This document shows positions 1 to 7,470 of a DNA stretch of 64,000 nucleotides, piece by piece. The notes under the pieces were generated by a model, which saw only the letters and a list, made by a program, of their open reading frames with translations, was not told the DNA's origin and did no database searches. Source of the stretch: Croceitalea marina. Lineage in GTDB: Bacteria > Bacteroidota > Bacteroidia > Flavobacteriales > Flavobacteriaceae. The stretch's first letter is position 1. Every line of letters starts with the position of its first letter. Both the position numbers and the translations under genes were made by a program. The DNA lies in assembly GCF_042684265.1 (NCBI RefSeq), contig NZ_JBHULB010000082.1, positions 1 through 64,000 on the forward strand, written 5' to 3'.

Positions 1-27
1 ATCTAGCCGAGACCTCGATGTCCCTCC
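1..27 (-). repeat. possible degenerate copy of the TCGAGCGGAGTCGAGA repeat
   Basis: On the minus strand this stretch reads ACATCGAG followed by a partly matching GTCTCGGC. This resembles the repeat copy inside metG (44644-44666). The match is incomplete and sits at the window edge, so this is a weak call. Confidence 0.25.
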
Positions 28-47
28 TATTTAAGCTTGTTAATTGC

Positions 48-75
48 TTTCTAAGCTAAAGCTTTAGCTTAGAAA
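48..75. repeat. 28-bp perfect palindrome, possible bidirectional terminator
   Basis: The 28 bases are a perfect inverted repeat without spacer, centred on AAGCTT. The hairpin is AT-rich and lies about 65 bp before the first gene unit. It could end transcription arriving from the left of the window or bind a dimeric protein; nothing in the sequence decides between these. Confidence 0.5.
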
Positions 76-142
76 ATATTTTGATAATTATAGTATCTTC
101 ATCATCAATAACAAACATACGAGCCGAACCGTTAGGCAACAT

Positions 143-880
143 ATGAGACAACTGAATATTCACGAATTAGAAAGTAAAGCACATGACTATTTTTTAGATG
201 TGGAGTATGCTCAGCATAATGATGTGAAAAACAAGTTGACTCAACTTATGAATTTTTTATACAGTCAAGATATTTCCAAAAACATTTTGGAAAGGATAAC
301 TGAAGATTACAACAATTTGCATCAAAAACTCGAGCCCTTAAATGACCAAACACCTGAAAGAACCAAAAGGGATATCATAGAAACTTTAACAACGCCAGAC
401 ATCCAAGGTGCGTTAGGATATTTTCTGATTGATAAAAAATTCAAAGAGCCAAGGAAAGTTTCAGCGCACTATATCGATTTATCATGGAGGTGGTACAGTA
501 GAGGACCTAATTATAATGAACAACAAGATGGTTTCAATTTCTATTTTTTAAAACCATTTAAAGAGCTATTCGATTGGTATTTGTCAGAAAGTCAAACTCA
601 AAAAGAATCGGACTATTTTTCATACAAAAGTCAAGATAAAGTATTTGAAAAATTAGATAAACTTGAGGGAATGCTTACAAAACAAGGATTCGGACAGGAA
701 ATAATCTTCAATGAAATCGAGGAATTAAAGGAGCTGACCAAAAAGTTAAATAAGAAAAACTGGGGCGAAGTAATCAAAGGTAAATTTGTAGATCTGGCCT
801 TAGGAGGAATTCTGACTAAAGAGGCGGCAATAAAAGCGATAGAATTCCTGACCGGAACGGAATTGAATTTATTGCAATAA
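143..880 (+). CDS. hypothetical protein, first gene of cassette-like unit A
   Basis: A 245-residue soluble protein with no signal peptide or membrane segment. I do not recognise a catalytic motif. The N-terminal 200 residues look mostly helical and polar. The last 60 residues (a helix-rich stretch with KKNWGEVIKGK near 207-217) resemble a tail I have seen on varied Bacteroidota hypothetical proteins, which suggests a shared small domain; this is memory, not a search. The start ATG lies directly after the inverted-repeat end at 131-140, and the DUF416 gene begins 6 bp after its stop, so the two are probably cotranscribed. The function is unknown; cassette-like surroundings make horizontal acquisition likely. 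Confidence 0.75.
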   Translation: MRQLNIHELESKAHDYFLDVEYAQHNDVKNKLTQLMNFLYSQDISKNILERITEDYNNLHQKLEPLNDQTPERTKRDIIETLTTPDIQGALGYFLIDKKFKEPRKVSAHYIDLSWRWYSRGPNYNEQQDGFNFYFLKPFKELFDWYLSESQTQKESDYFSYKSQDKVFEKLDKLEGMLTKQGFGQEIIFNEIEELKELTKKLNKKNWGEVIKGKFVDLALGGILTKEAAIKAIEFLTGTELNLLQ

Positions 881-886
881 ATAAGC

Positions 887-1393
887 ATGAAATGGACTGA
901 GTACAAAGAACGATTTAAAACCACCCTTTATAAAACTTCTGAAAAGCAAAAAATGGAGTTCGCTCTTGAAATTTGCGAAAAACTCCTGCCAGATTATCAC
1001 ACCTTTACGGACGAAACAAAATGGGGAGATTCAGACATTATTTCTGAGGCTTTGGATTTAGCAAAAAAGTGTGCAAATACTCAGCAAACTAGGGCAGATT
1101 TAATAAAGAAGATGGTCGGAGAAGTTGAAAAAAACACCCCAGACATGGACGATTTTGGACAAGTTAGTGGATCGTTAGCTTTAAATTCTTGCACAGCAAT
1201 TTCAGAGACATTGAACTTTATTTTGGACAAAAAAACAGAACGAATAATTGACATAGGGAGTTTTAGCTATGATTCTACTTATTTTAAAGTTGGGGAGCTA
1301 AATCCAAAACTTTCCGATTTGGAAATTGAAAAGCACTCAGACTTGCAAAACGAAATGGAATGGCAGCTGGAAAAAATAAAATACGTTGCCTAG
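887..1393 (+). CDS. DUF416 family protein
   Basis: A 168-residue soluble protein resembling the DUF416 (YjaG-like) family: an N-terminal helical part, then a conserved-looking segment with NSCTAISETL near residues 101-110, as in other members. The family has no established biochemical role. The stop codon (1391-1393) lies inside the inverted-repeat end of unit A (1385-1394), so gene and repeat overlap. It follows the previous gene by 6 bp and most likely shares its promoter. The family assignment is from recognition of sequence pattern only. Confidence 0.65.
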   Translation: MKWTEYKERFKTTLYKTSEKQKMEFALEICEKLLPDYHTFTDETKWGDSDIISEALDLAKKCANTQQTRADLIKKMVGEVEKNTPDMDDFGQVSGSLALNSCTAISETLNFILDKKTERIIDIGSFSYDSTYFKVGELNPKLSDLEIEKHSDLQNEMEWQLEKIKYVA

Positions 1394-1521
1394 CAAGGGC
1401 TATAATTTATAGCTGCAATTCGTTAAATTGAACCTTAGAAACAATCAACGGCTGGATTTGCCACGGCTGGAAATCTTGCGCTTTCCAACGCCGCCACAAA
1501 TCATAGCCTAACCGGTGTAGT
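1385..1521. repeat. cassette-boundary spacer with hairpins (attC-like), between units A and B
   Basis: Bases 1385-1394 are complementary to 131-140 (9 of 10, the tenth a possible G-U pair), closing unit A. The spacer then has a perfect 7-bp hairpin with a one-base loop (1399-1413) and an imperfect two-tier hairpin (about 1451-1511: GGCT..GATTTG against CAAATCATAGCC, and TGGAAA against TTTCCA). Bases 1515-1521 (GTGTAGT) open unit B. The design recalls integron attC sites, but no canonical pair of attC core sites was found. Confidence 0.5.
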
Positions 1522-1552
1522 GCATTTAGGCAAAAACTGGAAAATCGAATTA

Positions 1553-2008
1553 ATGAATGAATATTTGTCACCCATTTTACTTAAAGACGAGTTAGTCTTT
1601 AACGGAACTATTGACCAACTAAATGAAAAAATACGTTTGGACAACAATAAAAACTTTAGAACCGTGTGGATAGAATACAATAAATTTAAGTTCATTGCCA
1701 ATTGGTCTTTAGGAACACTTATTGTTAGAGGATTTCCAAAAGCTGCAGACGGAATTAAGGGTTACGCGGAATTAAAAAAAATAGGTGAAAATAAAACCAA
1801 AGTAGTGCTAAGAACAGAAGTACGAATTGAATTGTATTTAATCTTGATTATTCTAGCTATTGTTACAATAGGAAATTTAATTATCGGACAAGAATTTCCT
1901 GTTTTGATATTCCTATTAGTTCTAGCTTTCACTATATGGTTTTGGTTTGTTTATAGATTACAAGAGAAAATTCTATTTAACAAACTGAAAAAATATCTGA
2001 CGAATTAA
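1553..2008 (+). CDS. hypothetical membrane protein, unit B
   Basis: A 151-residue protein, mainly soluble for about 95 residues, then two hydrophobic segments (about residues 95-113 and 118-136) and a short basic tail. I do not recognise a family. I chose the ATG at 1553; an in-frame GTG at 1520 would add 11 residues but lies within the hairpin spacer. The gene stands alone in unit B, whose ends (GTGTAGT at 1515-1521 and ACTACAC at 2020-2026) are complementary. Single-gene packaging with spacer hairpins on both sides suggests a mobile cassette; the function is unknown. Confidence 0.65.
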   Translation: MNEYLSPILLKDELVFNGTIDQLNEKIRLDNNKNFRTVWIEYNKFKFIANWSLGTLIVRGFPKAADGIKGYAELKKIGENKTKVVLRTEVRIELYLILIILAIVTIGNLIIGQEFPVLIFLLVLAFTIWFWFVYRLQEKILFNKLKKYLTN

Positions 2009-2019
2009 TAAAACGCTTT

Positions 2020-2151
2020 ACTACACGGTGTATAATTAATTGCGGGCGGATTTCCCAAAATGGAAATCCTTGCAATCAATTATCTTTAAAGTCTGGCGGA
2101 CATTTTCCGTTGGAAATGTCCGCAACGAAATCATGTACTGTGTTAGCCACA
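2020..2151. repeat. cassette-boundary spacer with hairpins (attC-like), between units B and C
   Basis: ACTACAC (2020-2026) closes unit B. The spacer holds two strong hairpins: an imperfect one at about 2032-2084 (TAATTAATTGC..GGATTTCC against GGAAATCC..GCAATCAATTA) and a nearly perfect GC-richer one at 2097-2124 (GCGGACATTT against AAATGTCCGC with one bulge). TTAGCCACA at 2143-2151 opens unit C and recurs inverted at 4107-4115. The beginning (TATAATTAATTGC) resembles that of the A/B spacer (TATAATTTATAGCTGC). Confidence 0.55.
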
Positions 2152-2276
2152 ATTTAAGATATCGTCTTTACTAAAATAGGTTGACTAAAACTTAAAACTA
2201 ATTAGAGTCACTTATGAAACAACAAAAATTACCATGACGAAAAAAGTAGCTTTTATTTTCTTACTCAGAATTGGAA

Positions 2277-3227
2277 TTAATTCCTCTCTAAAAAATAAAT
2301 AACCACCGCTAAACTTTCACTCGGGCTTTCCTCCATCGGTACATGCCCCACATTTTTTAGAATCACGAGTGTGTCATTCGGCAAATCTTCATGAAAACGA
2401 AGCGCATTTTCTATTGGAATTAAATAATCTTCAGCTCCCCAAAGTACTAAGGAGGGATGTTTTATGTACTTGATTTTTCGATAAGCAGTAGTATCGTTTT
2501 TAGACTTGATTCTGTCAATGAAGGCCTGTCGATTTCCTTCTCTAAGCGTGAGTTCGAAATAACGGGTTACCAGTTCTTCAGTTACTTTACTTTTGTCAGC
2601 ATATACATTCTCAACACTAGTTTTTACAACCGAATATGGTGTTATGTATTTAAACGCATGTTTAAGAACGGGCATCCTTGGTATTTTAAAAGCCAAGGGT
2701 TCGCTTGTTGGTTTTGTTGGGTAACCAGAGGCATCAATCAAAATAAGTTTATGTACCATAGCAGGATGTTGAGTGGCAAAATTCCAAGCAATATTTCCAC
2801 CTAATGAATTTCCACCGAGCACACATTTTTCAATTCCGAGAGCGGTCAGAAAATTTTTGATGAAGTGTACATAGTTGTCGATGCTATAATCTCCATTAGG
2901 AAAAGGACCCGTTAAACCGTATGCAGGTAAATCCATTCGAATAACGCGATAGCCCTGTTTTAATTTATATGCCCAATCGTTAAAAGTATGGAGGCTTGCT
3001 CCAGTGCCATGAAGCAAAACTAAAGGTATAGTATCATTTATACTCCCCTCATCACGAAAGTGGACGTTCATTCCATCTACAGAAACAAATGAAGATGATG
3101 ATTGTGCATATTTCTCTTTTAGATCTTCTAGTGGCATATCAGAATGCCCATAAAGCGCCACAACGATTAAGGTCAATACTATAAGACCCACGAAAACTAT
3201 TTTGAAGATTTTTTGAATTAATTTCAT
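2277..3227 (-). CDS. alpha/beta-fold hydrolase, membrane-anchored
   Basis: A 316-residue protein with one N-terminal hydrophobic segment (residues 7-26) and a periplasmic alpha/beta hydrolase domain. The oxyanion loop is HGTG (73-76), the nucleophile elbow GNSLGG has Ser141, and the likely acid and base are Asp267 (in GAEDYLIP) and His295 (in NVGHVP). The triad is complete, so the enzyme should be active, but the substrate cannot be told; the fold covers esterases, lactonases, haloalkane dehalogenases and peroxidases. It follows the membrane protein at 3273-3611 by 45 bp on the same strand. Both are probably read from the MerR-controlled promoter at 3639-3672. Confidence 0.9.
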   Translation of the reverse strand: MKLIQKIFKIVFVGLIVLTLIVVALYGHSDMPLEDLKEKYAQSSSSFVSVDGMNVHFRDEGSINDTIPLVLLHGTGASLHTFNDWAYKLKQGYRVIRMDLPAYGLTGPFPNGDYSIDNYVHFIKNFLTALGIEKCVLGGNSLGGNIAWNFATQHPAMVHKLILIDASGYPTKPTSEPLAFKIPRMPVLKHAFKYITPYSVVKTSVENVYADKSKVTEELVTRYFELTLREGNRQAFIDRIKSKNDTTAYRKIKYIKHPSLVLWGAEDYLIPIENALRFHEDLPNDTLVILKNVGHVPMEESPSESLAVVIYFLERN

Positions 3228-3272
3228 TATCAGTTAGTTAGCTTTTTGTTCTTTTCAATTTATACGATTTAT

Positions 3273-3611
3273 TTAAAACTTTTGACTAAACAACCAAAAC
3301 TGCCAAATTGCTATTGTACATGCAATAAAAAAATAGCCCAAAAGAAAATAGATGTACTTTATATTGAGAACTAGCTTCTTTTGACTTTCGATTACCTTGA
3401 CTTCAGGATATCCCCAATATTTGGTTATCAAAAAAGAGACTAATATGGCTACAAACATGGCAATGTACTCCCAAATACATAGCTCTCCAAGCACATAACC
3501 TGGAAGGTCTGCCTTATAAATTGGGTTAACCACCAAGAGCGCAAACGCTGCCCAAAATGTAAATAACAAAATGGAAATCAATACAAGATGAATAATTTTT
3601 ACGGTCTTCAT
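3273..3611 (-). CDS. small membrane protein, probable MerR-regulated gene
   Basis: A 112-residue protein with three hydrophobic segments (about residues 6-28, 46-64 and 84-106). I do not recognise a family and see no transport motif. It is the first gene behind the MerR-type operator and promoter at 3639-3672, with the hydrolase gene following 45 bp later. A membrane protein and hydrolase under a thiol-type MerR regulator suggest a response to a metal or a reactive compound, but that is inference from context. Confidence 0.7.
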   Translation of the reverse strand: MKTVKIIHLVLISILLFTFWAAFALLVVNPIYKADLPGYVLGELCIWEYIAMFVAILVSFLITKYWGYPEVKVIESQKKLVLNIKYIYFLLGYFFIACTIAIWQFWLFSQKF

Positions 3612-3638
3612 TTTAGGTTGCTAATACTTTAGGAATTC

Positions 3639-3672
3639 CAAAGTTAAACCATGGAGTATAGTCCACGGTCAA
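3639..3672 (-). promoter_or_regulatory. MerR-type operator inside a Bacteroidota promoter
   Basis: On the minus strand TTG (3672-3670) is followed after 23 bases by TAACTTTG (3646-3639), matching the Bacteroidota pattern TTG-N-TAnnTTTG. The spacer is longer than the usual 19-21. Inside it lies the dyad ACCnTGGAnTATAnTCCAnGGT (3648-3669). A dyad in an over-long spacer is how MerR-family activators work: they twist the DNA to bring the two promoter elements in line. It reads toward the genes at 3611 and 3227. Confidence 0.8.
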
Positions 3673-3700
3673 GAAAAAATGCTATTTTTAATAAAAAAAT

Positions 3701-4102
3701 ATGCTAATAGGGGAAATTTCCGATAGAACAGGGTTGTCAAGAGATACTATTCGCTTTTATGAAAAGAAAGGATTAATTAAAGTTAGTAGAACCGATTCCG
3801 AATGGAATAACTACAAAAACTACAATCAGCAGAATCTTGATAGATTAATTTTAATAAAGAGGGCAAAAGGTTTTGGTTTTACCTTAAACGAAATTTGCGA
3901 AATTTTGGAATTGTATGAAATCAATTCAGCAAATTGCGCAACCTTGCTAACGAAAGTGAACAAAAAAATTGATGAAATCGATAGTAAAATCAAGCAGTTA
4001 GAAGCTCTTAAAAAAACCATCATCGATAAGGTAAATGATGCGAACAATAATTGTCAATCCTCCTATAAAAATGAAAACTGCTCTAGTATTCAAAGGGAAT
4101 AA
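3701..4102 (+). CDS. MerR family transcriptional regulator, metal-sensor type
   Basis: A 133-residue regulator. Residues 2-70 form the MerR winged-helix domain (IGEISDRTGLS, then TIRFYEKKGLI), followed by a dimerisation helix (about 80-113) and a Cys-bearing tail. Cys79, Cys118 and Cys127 resemble in order and spacing the metal ligands of Hg(II)/Zn(II) sensors of the MerR/ZntR group (family knowledge: one Cys before the helix, two after it nine residues apart). It is divergent from the 3611/3227 operon, whose promoter carries a textbook MerR dyad. It most likely activates that operon on binding a thiophilic metal. The inducer is not known. Confidence 0.88.
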   Translation: MLIGEISDRTGLSRDTIRFYEKKGLIKVSRTDSEWNNYKNYNQQNLDRLILIKRAKGFGFTLNEICEILELYEINSANCATLLTKVNKKIDEIDSKIKQLEALKKTIIDKVNDANNNCQSSYKNENCSSIQRE

Positions 4103-4369
4103 AAACTGTGGCTAAAAATGGCTCCTATGAAATCAAAGCACCCTTCGGCATGCTACGAATTCATATACCAACCCGATGTGCAGCATTACCAATATCTTTT
4201 CTATTGTTTTTTAAAGGTATTCATAGGTCCGCTTCCCTCGTGGCGTCCACAACGACGAAAATCAGTACATGTTTTTACATGCAAAGAAAAGTTCTCTGGT
4301 GCGGTGCTAATCAGCTAATTTCAGAATCACTTAACATGCTACGTACGTTTTCTGCGTTATATTTGAGCA
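4103..4369 (+). other. 267-bp gap after unit C, no convincing gene
   Basis: TGTGGCTAA at 4107-4115, right after the MerR stop, is the inverted copy of TTAGCCACA at 2143-2151 and closes unit C. Two overlapping open frames (from 4108 and 4118) cover the rest. Their predicted peptides have no domain, are rich in Cys, His and aromatic residues, and overlap each other in different frames, so I do not call either a gene. This may be the last cassette spacer, which would put the array/core boundary near 4370. Confidence 0.4.
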
Positions 4370-6154
4370 ATGCGATATGTATTTTGCTTTTTCTGCTTCT
4401 TTTCTCTTGTTTCCATCAATGGGCAAGATGATTTTTTGGCAAAACAATATTTTGGCGATGGCGAGTTTGAAAAAGCCGTTGTCTTTTACGAGAAACTTGT
4501 AAAGAAAAATCCTCGCCGAACCGACTATTCAGAAGGTCTTATTGCCTGTTACCAGCAATTGGAACGTTATGAGGAAGCCGAAAAATTCCTTTTGAGCAAA
4601 CTACAAGAAGAATTTGTGTTCCCCACCTTTTATATTGAATTAGGGTATAATTATACCCTTCAAAACCTCCCCGAAAAAGCTTCGGAATACTATGAAAAAG
4701 CGATAAATTCTTTAGAGGAAAACCCAAATTTCGGGTATAGTGTCGGGTATCGTTTTCAACAATATGCACTTTTAGACGAGGCCGTTTCTGCATACACCAA
4801 GGCAATGCGTTTAAAACCAGAATTAAATTACGACTTTCAGTTGGCCAGGATCTATGGGGAAAAAGGTGACATTGAAAAAATGTTTCAATCGTATTTAAAG
4901 CTTATTTATGAAGGAAAATCTTCCCGCTCCAACGTACTTAGAAATATAGATGATTTTATTACGGAAGAACCCGACAACACCAACAACGCCCTGCTAAGAA
5001 AAACCCTATTGCAAAATGCGCAAAAGAACCCTGATATTCTCTGGAACGAACTCTTAAGCTGGCTTTTTGTGCAACAAAAGCAGTACAAAAGTGCCTTTGC
5101 CCAAGAGAAAGCCATTTTTAAGCGTACCGATGAAGTTTCGTTCGACCGCCTTAAAAACCTTGGTGAGATTGCAAAAGAGGAAAACGATATTGAAATTGCA
5201 AAAACGGTATTCGAGTATATTAAAGAAAAAGCAACGGATCCAGGGGTAAAGCTTAATGCACAACTTAGCCTTATAGATATCGATCTGTTGAACGCAGATG
5301 AGAAAAAATTAAATGCTATAGAAAAAGAGTTTGAGTCTTTGATAGAAACCTATGGCTACCAGAGAAAAACACTACAGCTACAGATAGCCTATGCCAATTT
5401 TTTAACCTTCAAAAAAGAAAGACCAGAACCTGCCATAGCTATCTTAAAAAAAGGTTTGGAATTACCGCTGAGCCGTTTTGGCAAAGCCTATGTAAAAATG
5501 GCCTTAGGAGACATTTTGGTCTATGACCAGCGTTTTAATGAAGCTTTAATTTACTTTTCGCAAATACAGAAAAGTCTAAAGAATGATGTTCTTGGGCAAG
5601 ACGCCCGTTTTAAAGTGGCACAGACCAGTTTCTATAAAGGAGATTTTGATTGGGCTTTGACCCAATTGAAAGTGCTCAGAGGTTCGACCTCACAATTAAT
5701 CGCAAATGATGCCATGCAGTTAAGCCTATTAATTTCTGATAATTCTTTAGAAGACTCTACGCAGACGGCACTAAAAAAATATGCGCGAGCAGATTTATTG
5801 GCCTACCAAAATAAAACACAACAGGCTATTGACAACCTAGAAGATATTCTGCAAAACCATAAGGGTGAAAAAATTGAAGATGAAGCACTTTTAAAGCAAG
5901 CAGAACTATTAGAATCACAAAGAAAATATGATGCTGCAAGGTTCAATTACCAAAAGATCATAGAATTTTATACCTCGGGGATCCTAGCGGACGATGCCCA
6001 TTTTCGTTTAGCGCAATTGTATGAAAACAAACTCAACGAACCGGATAAGGCGAAACCACATTACGAGAAAATCATCTACAATTACCAAGACAGCTACTAT
6101 TTTCCGCAAGCGCGTAAAAATTTTCGAAAGTTAAGAGGAGATTTAATCAATTAA
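4370..6154 (+). CDS. secreted TPR-repeat protein
   Basis: A 594-residue protein with a signal peptide (residues 1-18, ending near SING) and then helical pair repeats of the TPR type through the whole length, clearest at about 22-60, 88-160 and 500-590. It should sit in the periplasm and act as a protein-protein scaffold. The C-terminal part resembles the repeats of outer-membrane assembly and gliding-associated lipoproteins in this phylum, but no lipobox is present. The gene is 71 bp before the DUF4286 gene. Binding partners cannot be read from the sequence. Confidence 0.88.
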   Translation: MRYVFCFFCFFSLVSINGQDDFLAKQYFGDGEFEKAVVFYEKLVKKNPRRTDYSEGLIACYQQLERYEEAEKFLLSKLQEEFVFPTFYIELGYNYTLQNLPEKASEYYEKAINSLEENPNFGYSVGYRFQQYALLDEAVSAYTKAMRLKPELNYDFQLARIYGEKGDIEKMFQSYLKLIYEGKSSRSNVLRNIDDFITEEPDNTNNALLRKTLLQNAQKNPDILWNELLSWLFVQQKQYKSAFAQEKAIFKRTDEVSFDRLKNLGEIAKEENDIEIAKTVFEYIKEKATDPGVKLNAQLSLIDIDLLNADEKKLNAIEKEFESLIETYGYQRKTLQLQIAYANFLTFKKERPEPAIAILKKGLELPLSRFGKAYVKMALGDILVYDQRFNEALIYFSQIQKSLKNDVLGQDARFKVAQTSFYKGDFDWALTQLKVLRGSTSQLIANDAMQLSLLISDNSLEDSTQTALKKYARADLLAYQNKTQQAIDNLEDILQNHKGEKIEDEALLKQAELLESQRKYDAARFNYQKIIEFYTSGILADDAHFRLAQLYENKLNEPDKAKPHYEKIIYNYQDSYYFPQARKNFRKLRGDLIN

Positions 6155-6225
6155 TGGTTATTATTGAGCCTATCGGTTGTTGGACAACAAACCAAGTTTG
6201 AAATTGTCATTAAAATCAAGAAAAT

Positions 6226-6549
6226 TTGGAAGAAATCATATACAATGTAACCATTAACATTGAAGAGAGTGTGCATGATGATTGGCTCGTTTGGATAAAA
6301 ACGAAGCATATTCCTGATATGTTGGCCACCAAAAAGTTTAGTAAGGCCAAAATGTGCAGAGTTCTTGTTGATGAAGATATGGGAGGCATAACCTATTCCG
6401 TACAGTATACCTGCAAGAATATGGAAACCTTGCAGGCATACTACAAAGAAGATGCCGATAACATGCGGAGTGAAGGCATGAAACTTTTCCCTAACAAATT
6501 CGTGGCCTTTAGAACAGAAATGGAGATTATTACAGAATTACATTCGTAA
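6226..6549 (+). CDS. DUF4286 family protein
   Basis: A 107-residue protein of the DUF4286 family, a ferredoxin-like fold of unknown role common in Bacteroidota. The start is a TTG, giving MEEIIYNVTINIE; family members begin with the same IYNVTINI strand, so no upstream start is needed. The gene lies 48 bp before rsmA. The association of DUF4286 with rsmA and mgtE is one I recall as common in Flavobacteriaceae. Confidence 0.85.
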   Translation: MEEIIYNVTINIEESVHDDWLVWIKTKHIPDMLATKKFSKAKMCRVLVDEDMGGITYSVQYTCKNMETLQAYYKEDADNMRSEGMKLFPNKFVAFRTEMEIITELHS

Positions 6550-6597
6550 CGTTCACTACGATTCGGTTGAATTACTATCGTACACTAAAATATACCC

Positions 6598-7470
6598 ATG
6601 GCTAAATCGCACAATAAAAAAGGTTCGTTCAAAAAAAATAAGCGTGCTGCCAACGACCATGACAGTAGTGCCGTTAAAGCCAAAAAACATTTAGGGCAAC
6701 ATTTTTTAAAAGACGACAAAATAGCGCAACAGATAGCAGAAACCCTTTCTTTAGACGGTTATTCAAATGTAATCGAGGTAGGCCCAGGCACTGGGGTATT
6801 GACCAAGTTCTTATTGATGCGAGGTATTAATTTGGTTGCAATGGACCTAGATTCCGAGTCCATCGTCTATCTTAACCATAGCTTTCCGTTAGAGCATCCT
6901 AAAGTAGTACAAAAAAATAGCAGCTTTAAAGTGCTTGAAGCGGACTTTCTCAAATACAATTTAAAAGAACTCTATGGCGATGAGCAATTTGCCATAACAG
7001 GAAATTTCCCCTATAACATATCTACCCAAATTGTTTTTAAAATGCTTGAAATGCGGCAACAAGTGCCTGAATTTTCAGGTATGTTCCAAAAAGAAGTCGC
7101 ACAACGCATCTGTGAAAAAGAGGGTAATAAAACCTATGGTATTCTCTCCGTTTTGGTGCAGGCGTTCTATGATGCAGAATATTTATTTACCGTTCACCCA
7201 CAAGTCTTTGATCCTCCACCAAAAGTGCAATCAGGCGTTTTAAAACTCACTCGAAAAAAAGATTTTCAACTCGATTGCGACGAAAAACTTTTTTATCAGG
7301 TAGTAAAAACTGCTTTTAACCAACGCAGAAAGACCTTACGGAATAGCCTTAAGTCTTTTAATCTTTCTGATAATCTCAAAGAAGATACTATATTTGACCG
7401 ACGCCCAGAACAGATGGCCGTTAATGATTTTATTTCATTGACCAAGCGAATTGCAAATGACACCGTTTAA
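6598..7470 (+). CDS. rsmA: 16S rRNA dimethyladenosine transferase
   Basis: A 290-residue SAM-dependent enzyme that dimethylates two adjacent adenines in the 3'-terminal hairpin of 16S rRNA during small-subunit assembly. The SAM loop VGPGTG (61-66), acidic EADFL (114-118) and catalytic NFPYNIS (136-142) are present; the usual Leu of NLPY is Phe here. HLGQHFL at 31-37 is the family's N-terminal signature. Residues 1-30 are a Lys-rich extension, absent from E. coli KsgA as I know it, and may help RNA binding. The 3' end overlaps mgtE by 14 bp, which suggests coupled translation. Confidence 0.96.
   Translation: MAKSHNKKGSFKKNKRAANDHDSSAVKAKKHLGQHFLKDDKIAQQIAETLSLDGYSNVIEVGPGTGVLTKFLLMRGINLVAMDLDSESIVYLNHSFPLEHPKVVQKNSSFKVLEADFLKYNLKELYGDEQFAITGNFPYNISTQIVFKMLEMRQQVPEFSGMFQKEVAQRICEKEGNKTYGILSVLVQAFYDAEYLFTVHPQVFDPPPKVQSGVLKLTRKKDFQLDCDEKLFYQVVKTAFNQRRKTLRNSLKSFNLSDNLKEDTIFDRRPEQMAVNDFISLTKRIANDTV

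Noticed and set aside
1385..1521. True integron attC site
   Set aside because: The GTTRRRY and RYYYAAC cores do not occur as a proper pair at both ends of the spacer, and no integrase is seen; it is described as attC-like only.
4108..4431. Two overlapping open frames before the TPR gene
   Set aside because: They overlap each other in different frames and run over the TPR gene's signal sequence; composition is atypical and no family is recognised.
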